Both the position numbers and the translations under genes were made by a program. A stretch of 37,228 nucleotides of DNA from Aquipseudomonas alcaligenes (lineage in GTDB: Bacteria; Pseudomonadota; Gammaproteobacteria; Pseudomonadales; Pseudomonadaceae). The notes under the pieces are model-generated. The model was not told the origin of the DNA, ran no database searches, and saw only the letters and a program-made list of their open reading frames with translations. Positions within the stretch are counted from its first letter, which is position 1, and the number at the start of each line of letters is the position of its first letter. Shown one piece after another: positions 7,277-14,433 of the stretch. The DNA lies in contig NZ_QJRX01000014.1 in NCBI RefSeq assembly GCF_003205495.1, forward strand, positions 1-37,228. The letters run 5' to 3'.

Positions 7277-7932
7277 GCTTTCAGCACCTCGAGCAGCTCG
7301 TCGGTGATCGCCTCAACCTCGAGGCGCGCTTTGTTGTCGGCTGGCAGATCCATAACGCTAAGGCCCTGGCCGACGCCTTCGACATAGTCGACGCGGTGGT
7401 GGGTCTTGGCTTGCATGATCGGCAGCTCGAAGCCCTCGAGCGCCTCGGCGGCGTTGCGCTCGATGCGTGTGCCCTGGACTGCGCGAGTGATCAGCAGGCG
7501 CGCTTCCGGCTGGCCGTCGGTGAGCTCGCGCCGGTCTTTCACCAGCTGCACCAGGTCAACCGTGGCCCATATGTCGTACTGGCTCGGCTGTATGGGGATT
7601 AGAGCCAGGTCGGCGGCCTTGATCGACGCCGCGGTTATCTCGTCGATGGTCGGGATGCCGTCGATTATCACGAAGTCATAGCCCCCGGAGACCCGCGGCA
7701 GATCGCGTGCCACGTTCTTGCCCATGGCAATGACCGGTATCAGGCCTGGGTCGCCTTCGACTTCTGCCCGGGATGCCGCCCAGTCGGTCGCTGACGACTG
7801 ATCATGGTTTAGGTCGACTAGCAGCACCTTGAATCCATGCTTTACGGCCAGGCAGCTGGCCAGGTTGGTGGCGGTGGTCGTCTTAGACGAGCCCCCTTTC
7901 TGGTTGAGCACTGAAATTACCTTTGCAGCCAT
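7273..7932 (-). CDS. parA: ParA-type partition ATPase (type Ib)
   Basis: A 219-residue deviant-Walker ATPase that would segregate the plasmid prophage. The P-loop is QKGGSSKTTT near residues 11-20, with the ParA signature lysine (Lys12) and catalytic Lys17. The usual second Gly before KTT is Ser. VLLVDLNHDQSS and FVIIDGIPT are the Walker A' and B regions. There is no N-terminal helix-turn-helix, so it belongs to the short class. The start at 7932 gives the P-loop its normal distance and follows GAGGAGG by 8 bases. N15 uses the long SopA type instead, so partition modules differ between telomere phages. Confidence 0.92.
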   Translation of the reverse strand: MAAKVISVLNQKGGSSKTTTATNLASCLAVKHGFKVLLVDLNHDQSSATDWAASRAEVEGDPGLIPVIAMGKNVARDLPRVSGGYDFVIIDGIPTIDEITAASIKAADLALIPIQPSQYDIWATVDLVQLVKDRRELTDGQPEARLLITRAVQGTRIERNAAEALEGFELPIMQAKTHHRVDYVEGVGQGLSVMDLPADNKARLEVEAITDELLEVLKA

Positions 7933-7965
7933 GGCCGCGCCCTCCTCGGTTGTTGGTGTGGGCAC

Positions 7966-7994
7966 AATATAGGTGCTTTGGTGAAAAAGTACAA
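7966..7994 (-). promoter_or_regulatory. parA promoter
   Basis: On the minus strand, TTGTAC (7994-7989) and TATATT (7971-7966) are separated by exactly 17 bases, a good sigma-70 promoter firing toward parA. The -35 box lies inside the direct-repeat boxes, so a protein binding there would repress transcription. Confidence 0.75.
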
Positions 7995-8013
7995 CGGGCC
8001 AAAAGTACAAAAG
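7980..8013 (-). promoter_or_regulatory. Two direct GTAC-core boxes at the parA promoter (putative centromere/operator)
   Basis: AAAAGTACAA occurs at 7985-7994 and 8001-8010, cores 16 bases apart. The fuller minus-strand boxes read TTGTACTTTTTCACC and TTTTGTACTTTTGGCCC. The same box and the same 16-base period are found upstream of repA and of the terminase small subunit. The best guess is binding sites for the small partition protein. Confidence 0.65.
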
Positions 8014-8015
8014 AG

Positions 8016-8041
8016 AAAAAACAGCCGGCGCGATAGCGCCG
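8016..8041 (-). terminator. Minus-strand terminator upstream of parA
   Basis: CGGCGC TATC GCGCCG followed by GCTGTTTTTT on the minus strand. It would stop transcripts coming out of the telomere region before they enter the par operon. Confidence 0.75.
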
Positions 8042-8256
8042 ACATTGTCCGCCCGCAATGGCCCGTCCTTTCTGCCTAGTCTGGAAGCCCCAGCCGGCGC
8101 GGGTTTCCCGCGCCATAAACAAGCAGGCGCAACGCGCCGTCCTTATGGTGCATGGCCGCCCTCGCGCAGTTTTTCAACTTGTCGCCCCTTGCCTGCTGCT
8201 ATCCATTGCCAGCGACTGCGCGCCGTTCTCACGCCTTGCTATCCCTCAAGCATTAA
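8042..8256. other. Non-coding stretch between par terminator and telomere repeats
   Basis: About 215 bases without a supported gene. It holds a strong hairpin (GGCGCGGG at 8096-8103 with CCCGCGCC at 8107-8114) and a smaller GGCGC/GCGCC one near 8126-8137. Short open frames exist here but have no ribosome site or recognisable product. Confidence 0.5.
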
Positions 8257-8335
8257 GGGCTAAAGGTGTATATTTGTGCGCATCCATACACCCCAAGCCC
8301 TGCGACAACATGCACCCCAAGCCCTAGCACATAGC

Positions 8336-8411
8336 AGGGCCAAGGGTGCATGCACCCATGCCCCATTCTATACGTATAGAATGGGGCACGGGTGCATGCA
8401 CCCTTGGCCCT
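8336..8411. other. Telomere resolution site (telRL-like 76-bp palindrome)
   Basis: A 76-bp inverted repeat centred between 8373 and 8374, with 37 of 38 pairs matching. The only mismatch is 8358 (A) against 8389 (C). The central 30 bases (8359-8388) are perfect. The middle reads TATACGTATA and is flanked by CCATT and AATGG. N15 telO, as I recall it, has the same CCATT/AATGG borders in a 22-bp core with a TACGCGCGTA centre. It lies 131 bases upstream of the protelomerase gene, the standard position. Cutting and hairpin sealing here would turn the circle into a linear plasmid with par at one end and protelomerase at the other. Confidence 0.93.
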
Positions 8412-8472
8412 ATCCCCTACTGTGCAGCGTCTTGCCTTATGGCTTAAGGTGTATATGATTATGGTGTAGGGC

Positions 8473-8501
8473 TTGCGGTGTATGGTTGACAGGTATAGAA
8501 T
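8473..8501 (+). promoter_or_regulatory. Protelomerase promoter
   Basis: TTGCGG (8473-8478), 17 bases, TAGAAT (8496-8501). The -35 lies in repeat copy 8469-8485, and another copy (8510-8526) covers the start of the transcript, suggesting autoregulation through the telomere repeats. Confidence 0.55.
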
Positions 8502-8542
8502 GCGCGCTAGGGTTTAAGGTGAATGCCAAACAGGAGGCAACC

Positions 8543-10225
8543 ATGGCTAAGAAGGCAGCAACAAAAGACGCAGCGGTTGACCAGGTGCGCGCCGAGGCCG
8601 GCAATGCGGCCGAGGCTATCGACCAGCGCGAGCGGGTTAGCTTTGGCAATTACGGGGGCGCGACGCGGCAGAAGGTCGAGCTGCAGCCGCTGATCGAGCA
8701 GCTGATAAAGGACGTCAAGGCCATCGACGCCGACGACAGCCTGAGCCGCGGCGACAAGACCAAGCGCCTGGCGCGGCTGGCCGACCGGCTTAAAAATAAG
8801 CTGTATGAGGATCGCCGCCGCAAGGAAACGGACAAGCTCAAGGCCTCGAGCTACCGCCGCTACTTGACCACCGTTCGCAAGGCGGTGACCGAGCAGAACT
8901 GGCGGCACCACGCCATCGAGGAGACCTGCGAGCGCCTGGCGCGCCACCACCCGCGCTATGCCGAGCAGCTGCTGGCCATGGCCGACCTGCAGGACATCAC
9001 CGCGCTGCGCATGGCGCACCGCGACCTGCTGGCCCAGGCGCGCCAGGATCGCGACGACGACGCCTTCGAGGCGGTCAAGGGTATGAAGCTCGACCACGAG
9101 ATCATGCGCCACCTGACCCTGCCGGCGGCGACCAAGGCGCAGCTGGCCACGGATGCCGTCGAGACCCTCGAGCAGCGCGCCACCAACACCGTCTCGATCA
9201 ACTACCACTGGCTGGTCGACAAGATCAGCGAGCTGCTGAGCGCGAGCGAGATCCGCGCCGACGGCTTGTCGGTGCCGTTCTTCTCCCACCTGGCGCTGGG
9301 GCTGGCGCTGGCCACCGGCCGGCGAGAAATCGAGATCCTCAAGCTGGGGCGCTTCGAGAAGGTCGGCGAGTTCGAGCTCGAGTTCTCGGGCCAGGCCAAG
9401 CGCCGCGGGGGCGTTGACTATGGCGAGAGCTACCGGATCTACACCCTGCTGAAAGCCGACCTGGTGCTCGAGGCCTTCGCCAAGTTGCGGGCCATGCCCG
9501 AGGTGCTCGAGCTGCAGCACCTGGACAATACCGAGGTGAACCGGCGAGTGGCCAAGACCCTAAACACCCTGGCCAAGCGCGTGTTCGGCAACCAGGAGCG
9601 CGTATTCAAGGACAGCCGGGCACTGTGGGCGCGGGTCGTGTTCGAGCTGCACTTCGCCCGCGACCCGCGCTGGGCCAAGGTCAACGAGACGGTCTTCTGG
9701 CGCGAGATGCTGGGCCACGAGGATATGGACACCCAGGAGAGCTACAAGGCCTTCAAGATCGATTACACCGCGCCGGCGAAGCCGGCGGCGACCGCCAGCA
9801 AATACGCTAGCCGCCTCGAGGCGCTCGAGGCGCTGGACGAGCACGAGCAGATCGCAGGGCGCGAGGCGCTGCAGAAGATCCACCGGTGGGTGAAGGAGAC
9901 GGTCAAGACTGCGCCCGACGCGAGGATCTCGCAGAAGGCTATCGCGACCAACGTCGGCAGCTACCGGCCGGTGATTAAGGAGTATCTCGACCTGGCCGCC
10001 GAGGCCTTGGCCACGGCCGGCCGGCCTGTCGAAGATATTGCGCCGGTGGTTCCGGTTGAGGTTGCCAAAGCTCGACCACGTGTCAGGGTGACAGAGGAGG
10101 CCGAGGGGCGGTGGGTTGCGGTGGCGCGGGTCAATGGCGTTGTAGTGGCCAGCGGTACCGGGCGCAACCGCGAGGAGGCTTACGAGGCGTTACAAGCTGC
10201 AGCGGCAACCACCAACCGCGGGTGA
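8543..10225 (+). CDS. telN: Protelomerase (hairpin telomere resolvase)
   Basis: A 560-residue protelomerase of the TelN/TelK type. It cuts the palindromic telomere site through a 3'-phosphotyrosine and rejoins strands into closed hairpins. Catalytic residues by comparison with TelN/TelK: Arg260 (ATGRREIE), Lys286 (SGQAKRR), Lys356 and Arg359 (VFKDSRALWAR), His392 (MLGHEDMDTQ), nucleophile Tyr401 (ESYKAF). The N-terminal half is a helical DNA-clamping region. After about residue 410 a variable C-terminus follows, ending with a strand-strand-helix segment (residues about 525-555). The start at 8543 follows AGGAGG by 5 bases. The 3' end overlaps a convergent small gene by 46 bases. It is shorter than TelN (631 residues). 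Confidence 0.95.
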   Translation: MAKKAATKDAAVDQVRAEAGNAAEAIDQRERVSFGNYGGATRQKVELQPLIEQLIKDVKAIDADDSLSRGDKTKRLARLADRLKNKLYEDRRRKETDKLKASSYRRYLTTVRKAVTEQNWRHHAIEETCERLARHHPRYAEQLLAMADLQDITALRMAHRDLLAQARQDRDDDAFEAVKGMKLDHEIMRHLTLPAATKAQLATDAVETLEQRATNTVSINYHWLVDKISELLSASEIRADGLSVPFFSHLALGLALATGRREIEILKLGRFEKVGEFELEFSGQAKRRGGVDYGESYRIYTLLKADLVLEAFAKLRAMPEVLELQHLDNTEVNRRVAKTLNTLAKRVFGNQERVFKDSRALWARVVFELHFARDPRWAKVNETVFWREMLGHEDMDTQESYKAFKIDYTAPAKPAATASKYASRLEALEALDEHEQIAGREALQKIHRWVKETVKTAPDARISQKAIATNVGSYRPVIKEYLDLAAEALATAGRPVEDIAPVVPVEVAKARPRVRVTEEAEGRWVAVARVNGVVVASGTGRNREEAYEALQAAAATTNRG

Positions 10226-10446
10226 CCCTGCTCGACAGCCGGGGCCAAAGGCCCCGGCCGCACACTTCGAATTTCATCCTCTCCCAGGGCCGCATCTGCG
10301 GCGTCAACATGATCAAGGGCGGCGCTGATCGCATCGAGCAGCTCGCCCTTTGATGCTTCCGGGCCGGCCTTCAAGGCCAACATAAGCGCCGACCTGGCGC
10401 GGCTCAGCTTGGCGGACGCTCTGTCCATTTTCTCACGACATTGCAA
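10180..10446 (-). CDS. Small LexA-box-associated protein between protelomerase and repA, 88 aa
   Basis: Not recognised. A TTG at 10446 follows AGGGGAGGG by 7 bases; an ATG at 10428 is the alternative (82 residues). The body is helical and charged: ASAKLSRARSALMLALKAG and LLDAISAALDHVDAADAALGEDE. It overlaps the protelomerase end by 46 bases on the opposite strand. A LexA-type box lies 32-51 bases upstream. In the related vibriophage VP882 the small antirepressor Qtip controls lysis; I recall small-protein modules of this kind lying between the telomerase and repA genes. An SOS-induced antirepressor is therefore a reasonable hypothesis, not an established function. Confidence 0.55.
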   Translation of the reverse strand: MQCREKMDRASAKLSRARSALMLALKAGPEASKGELLDAISAALDHVDAADAALGEDEIRSVRPGPLAPAVEQGHPRLVVAAAACNAS

Positions 10447-10477
10447 GGTACTTCCCTCCCCTTGTTGTTTAGCCAAC

Positions 10478-10497
10478 CACTGGTTAAACGTACAGTA
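10478..10497 (-). promoter_or_regulatory. LexA-type SOS box
   Basis: On the minus strand TACTGTACGTTTAACCAGTG keeps the CTG-N10-CAG core of the LexA operator. It lies just upstream of the 88-residue gene, between its ribosome site and the end of repA, and contains a possible -10 (TACTGT). Confidence 0.6.
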
Positions 10498-10505
10498 TCA
10501 CAGCG

Positions 10506-13500
10506 CTAAGATCGTAGCAGCTTGGCGGCATATGCAAGCGTGTGCCGCAAGCTGCTGCTCTGCTCTGCGCCTGGCTTGGCCAGCCCCAGCGCCACCTCCG
10601 GCGTCAGCGCCCCGACGAATCGCGACAACGAGATACCGAGGGGTGGGGCTAAGCGAGAAGCAACGGCGAAGATCTTCTCGCGCACGGTCAAGGGATAGTT
10701 TCCACTGTCGCTCTTACCATCACACTGCAAAGTATCCCTACCGCTGGCGGCCGCGTGTGGCGCGGGCTGTGGCGCAGCATCTGGCTCTGGCGCGAGCTTG
10801 GGCTGGTGGGTGGCTTCGTGGTCGTGAGTGGTCAGCGAGTGGACATTCTTGGCCGCACGGCGCTGGCAATAAGCCATGATGAACTGCCAATTATCAGCGT
10901 TGACGCTGAACAGGTGGGCACCGTTCGTCTTGCGCTTCTGCAGGGCCAGGCCGAGGCGGTCGAAAATCGACTTAACCACTGTGGTGGGGCACAGGCGGGC
11001 GCTGGTGCTGGGGATGTAGCGGCCGAGCTTGAGGGCGTTGTACAGCTCGACCTGGTCGTCGCTGCTGGTGAGGTACTCGAGCACCTTGCGGGCCTGGTCA
11101 GAACCGAACTCGCCCTCTCCCGTGAAACGGTCGACGCCGAGGATCTCGAAGACGCGGCACAGGATCGCGTGGGCGGGCGTTTTCCAGCGGTGCAGGGTCA
11201 GGGTGACCCTAGCCTTGCGCTGGGCCTTGTCGTAGGCCCTGGCGTGCTCCTCGTCAGCCTGCAGCAGCTCCATGGCCACCACCTTGGCGATACCGCGGTC
11301 GTCGTAGAAGGCGACGTCGTCGGCGGTGATCTCGTCGACGCCGAGCTGGTGCTCCATGTGGTAGCGGTCGAGCTGGGCGCTTTCCGATTCGCTGCGCACC
11401 TCCTGCCGACTGAGCTTGAGGTACTGCTCCTCGTCTGGCGTTTCGACGCTGTCGATCAGATCCATGCGCTTGTCGAAGACGATCACGCCCGCCGCTTTGC
11501 GGTTGCTGCGCGAGGCCTTGGTCAGATCGTCCTGGTCGAAGCCCATGCTGCCGACATCGAGGCGCTGGACGTTGTAGCCCTCGGCGTACAGCATCAGCAG
11601 CAGGTTGTTGGCGAAGTTGTTGCGCGCCTTGTTCTCGGCGGTGACGGTGGTCAGGTAGAGGTGGTCGAAGGCCGTCTTGCGGCGGCGCAGGATGATCTCG
11701 TCGCTGGTCTCCTCGAACTCGCAGGCGACCTCGTCGGCTTTCATGTGGCCGCGCCAGATCCGCTCGCGGTCGGTTTCGCGTTGCACGCTGGCGTGGCCGA
11801 TGCCGACGATATAGCGGCGGGCGGTGCGGTCGCGGCGCAGCATCTGGATGGCGTCGGATGGGCCGACGGTGTTGCCGCTGAACAGGCCGAAGTGGGCGTC
11901 GAAGTGGGGCGTGGTCATGGATACGCCCGAGCTGATCGCCGGGCTGTAGATCAGCACGTCGTACTTGGTGGCCTCGGCGTTGGGGTTGCAGAGGAAGGCC
12001 TCGACATCCTGGTCGGCCTTGCTGTCGGCATGCACCAGGAGCATGCGCACGGGGGCGATTTTGCCCTGCTCGACCATGGCCTCGATCAGCGCGGCCATTT
12101 TCTTGGCGGACTCGGCCGAGTCGTTGGCCACCAGAATGCGCTTGCCTGCTTTGACCTGCTCGATGGCCAGCTGCCAGGCGCTTTCGTCGTCGGTGTGGTC
12201 GATGCGGACGTGCTCGGCGGATCCGCTGACCTCGAGCACGGTGATGGTTTGACCAGGTCGCGCGAGCTCGCAGAACTCGATCAGGCTGTCGTTGGCGTCG
12301 GCGTCGCAGAGCAGCACGCGCTCGGCGGCCCCGACGGCGTCGATCAGCGCATCCATGACCTTGACCCGGCCTTCGACCGGCCCGGTGGTGGTGTGGCGCA
12401 GCACCTGGCTGGCTTCGTCGATGCACAGCGTCTCGAGGGTGGTAAACCAGCTGCGCTCCTCGGCGTTGTAGAACATCGGCTTGGTCAGGCTGTTGACGCA
12501 GCAGGCAAGGTGCGAGACGTGCGGCATCTGCCAGGCGAAAACTTGCTTGTAGTGCTCGACGCCAAGGCGTGCGGCGGCGTCATCGAGCAGCGAGATCCGG
12601 TGGGCGACGTAGGCGGCCTTGCTCGAGGCCTTCATCAGTGGCGCGATCAGCTTCTCGGTTTTGCCCGAGCCCATCGGTGCGCGCACGATGATGACGCCCT
12701 GCAGCGATTCGACCAGGGCGGCCATGTGTTCCGGCAGGATGATGCCGCCGTGCTCAGCGCGCACGCCGTCGATCTTGAGGTGCTGGACGTTGGGGCGTGC
12801 CAGCGCTGCAACGGAGAAGCCGCGCAGCTGTTTGGCCTGCTGCAGTTTTTGCTTGGCCAGCCAGTGGGCGCGGCTGCGGATCTTGAAACGGGCGGTAGTG
12901 TCGAGCCCCTCCGGCAACCTGGAGAAGACCGCGGCGACGACCTGGTCATAGCTGTATTTGATCGGCGAAAGCATCATGCCGGCCGCAATTGCGGCCATGG
13001 CGTTCTTCTCGCCCAGGCGCTTGCCGCTGTAGGGCAGGCGCTCGAGGCAGAACTCGAACCAATCCTTTGAGGATTTGAAGGCGTTGGCGTTGGCGCGCAG
13101 CGCCTTGGCGGTGGCCTTGAGGCCGAAGGCGACGTGGTAGTCGTTCCAGTCGGTCGGCCCTTTGCGCGCGGCCTTAAACGCGGCCAGCTCCTCGGCGCTG
13201 AACCCAACAACGGGTGCCCGGTTTTGCGCTCTGAGCTCGGCAATTTGCTGGGCGCTGCAGCCGAGCAGCTCGTCGGCGGCCTCGAAGTTTGGAACGGTGG
13301 CCGGGTGTTTCAGCTCGCGATGGATCTCGAGCGCGGCCAGCATGCCGGCGTTGCCGTCTTTCCATTGGTCGTTGTCGGCGGCGTTGTGGAAACGCCAGGC
13401 CGGGTAGCGCTTGGCGTAGGCGCGCAGCACCTTGACCAGGTTGTCGACGTTGAAGGTAACCACGACGGCGACTTCGTCGCCCTTGCCCGCCTCGATCTCG

Positions 13501-14390
13501 GCCAGGTAGATGCTTGCGCCAGTGGCGAAGCCCTCGGCCGAGTAGCGGCGCTTGGCGGTCTCGAGATCACCGAAGACGCAGTGCGCGCCATCCATTTTAA
13601 CGCCGGTGCCCTGGAGCTTCTTGTCGTCATAGAGGCGCTGCAGGCCCAGGAAGTTGCCGTCGATGTCGTGCATTGGAACGGCTGTAAATACACCGTGACG
13701 GTCACGCATACGCAGCATTTTGAAGCGTGACGCGATGTCGCTGATCTGCTTCGCCTGGAAGTAGGCCGCGGTGCCGTCCTCGTCGCCGAGCACCTCGACC
13801 GTGCCCTGGCGGATCTGGTCGCCGTGTTCGTAGTGGAAGCTGGCCGCCTCGCCGGTCAACCATGCGCGCTCGTAGGCCATGCGCTCGCCGTGGATCCGCT
13901 CGGCCTTTTCGCGTGCCCGACGTTCGTCCTCGAGCTTGCGCGCCTCGCGCTCTGCGCGGCGCTGCTCCTGCTGCTGTTTCCACTGATCGTGGCGGGCGTC
14001 GGAGAGCTTGCCGCCCTCGCGTTCGTACAGCTCGACCAGGGCGGCAAAGCCCGACCAGGTGCTGGGGTTGGTGGCGTTGTTCGAGAAGGTCAGGAAGGGG
14101 TAGTCGAAGGGCTCGAGCTTGTCGGTACCGCGGGCGGTCTTGATGTCGCCCCAGGCCATCACCTTGCCGTTGTATTTGGCGTCGGTGGCCTTGATCTTGA
14201 CCTTCGAGTACTTCTTCAACCGCTCGCCGTTGTAGTGGATGGCGTTGCAGATTGAAGACCAGTCGACGTAGGCATCGGCCGCGGCGTCGGAGATCTGGTC
14301 GTAGAAGTAGTCGACTAGCGCGTATGGGTCAGAGCCGAAACGCTCTTGATAGAAGCCAGCAAGCCCGGTGCCCTTTGGTGCGTTTGTCAT
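10506..14390 (-). CDS. repA: RepA-like multidomain replication protein (primase-helicase)
   Basis: A 1294-residue replication protein comparable to N15 RepA (about 1,320). Domains in order: an N-terminal region (1-130); a long Lys/Arg/Glu coiled coil (about 140-180); a Toprim primase region with EGFATGASIYLAE near 285 and DWNDYH near 413; a helicase core with Walker A APMGSGKT near 570 and Walker B LCIDEAS near 655; then a C-terminal region of unknown role ending near an Asp/Pro/His-rich linker (HDHEATHQPKLAPEPDAAP). The ATG at 14390 was chosen because AAAGGGAC precedes it and the upstream extension lies in regulatory repeats. In N15 the origin is inside repA; the same may hold here. Its leader carries C4-like and GTAC-box elements. 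Confidence 0.88.
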   Translation of the reverse strand: MTNAPKGTGLAGFYQERFGSDPYALVDYFYDQISDAAADAYVDWSSICNAIHYNGERLKKYSKVKIKATDAKYNGKVMAWGDIKTARGTDKLEPFDYPFLTFSNNATNPSTWSGFAALVELYEREGGKLSDARHDQWKQQQEQRRAEREARKLEDERRAREKAERIHGERMAYERAWLTGEAASFHYEHGDQIRQGTVEVLGDEDGTAAYFQAKQISDIASRFKMLRMRDRHGVFTAVPMHDIDGNFLGLQRLYDDKKLQGTGVKMDGAHCVFGDLETAKRRYSAEGFATGASIYLAEIEAGKGDEVAVVVTFNVDNLVKVLRAYAKRYPAWRFHNAADNDQWKDGNAGMLAALEIHRELKHPATVPNFEAADELLGCSAQQIAELRAQNRAPVVGFSAEELAAFKAARKGPTDWNDYHVAFGLKATAKALRANANAFKSSKDWFEFCLERLPYSGKRLGEKNAMAAIAAGMMLSPIKYSYDQVVAAVFSRLPEGLDTTARFKIRSRAHWLAKQKLQQAKQLRGFSVAALARPNVQHLKIDGVRAEHGGIILPEHMAALVESLQGVIIVRAPMGSGKTEKLIAPLMKASSKAAYVAHRISLLDDAAARLGVEHYKQVFAWQMPHVSHLACCVNSLTKPMFYNAEERSWFTTLETLCIDEASQVLRHTTTGPVEGRVKVMDALIDAVGAAERVLLCDADANDSLIEFCELARPGQTITVLEVSGSAEHVRIDHTDDESAWQLAIEQVKAGKRILVANDSAESAKKMAALIEAMVEQGKIAPVRMLLVHADSKADQDVEAFLCNPNAEATKYDVLIYSPAISSGVSMTTPHFDAHFGLFSGNTVGPSDAIQMLRRDRTARRYIVGIGHASVQRETDRERIWRGHMKADEVACEFEETSDEIILRRRKTAFDHLYLTTVTAENKARNNFANNLLLMLYAEGYNVQRLDVGSMGFDQDDLTKASRSNRKAAGVIVFDKRMDLIDSVETPDEEQYLKLSRQEVRSESESAQLDRYHMEHQLGVDEITADDVAFYDDRGIAKVVAMELLQADEEHARAYDKAQRKARVTLTLHRWKTPAHAILCRVFEILGVDRFTGEGEFGSDQARKVLEYLTSSDDQVELYNALKLGRYIPSTSARLCPTTVVKSIFDRLGLALQKRKTNGAHLFSVNADNWQFIMAYCQRRAAKNVHSLTTHDHEATHQPKLAPEPDAAPQPAPHAAASGRDTLQCDGKSDSGNYPLTVREKIFAVASRLAPPLGISLSRFVGALTPEVALGLAKPGAEQSSSLRHTLAYAAKLLRS

Positions 14391-14433
14391 TTTGTCCCTT
14401 TGGCCAAAAGTACAAAGGCGAAAAGGTACAAAC
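14391..14433 (-). promoter_or_regulatory. Three GTAC-type boxes in the repA leader
   Basis: Cores lie at 14394-14397 (GTCC, inverted orientation), 14410-14413 (GTAC) and 14426-14429 (GTAC), all 16 bases apart. The first two boxes form an imperfect palindrome centred on GGCC at 14402-14405, and the box nearest repA overlaps its ribosome site. Same motif and period as at the parA promoter. Confidence 0.6.

Larger units (their letters stand above)
8257..8526. repeat. Family of eight ~17-bp repeats around the telomere site
   Basis: Consensus GGGCTWARGGTGTATRN. Plus-strand copies are at 8257-8273, 8337-8353, 8440-8456, 8469-8485 and 8510-8526. Minus-strand copies are at 8284-8300, 8308-8324 and 8394-8410. 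The copies at 8337-8353 and 8394-8410 are the two outer arms of the telomere palindrome itself. Those at 8469-8485 and 8510-8526 flank the protelomerase -10 region. A single protein, most simply the protelomerase, could bind them all for resolution and for self-regulation. Confidence 0.75.

Noticed and set aside
8058..8327. Small open frames across the non-coding stretch before the telomere
   Set aside because: No ribosome site or family match, and they run into the telomere repeats, which explain the sequence.
8543..10225. Tyrosine-recombinase integrase
   Set aside because: The catalytic pattern is related, but the residue spacing, the SGQAKRR and KDSR motifs and the adjacent giant palindrome point to a protelomerase. 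No attP core or excisionase was seen.
10755..13070. Plus-strand open frame of 771 codons inside repA
   Set aside because: Shadow of repA on the other strand, with the Val/Gly/Leu-rich composition of such frames and no recognisable domain.
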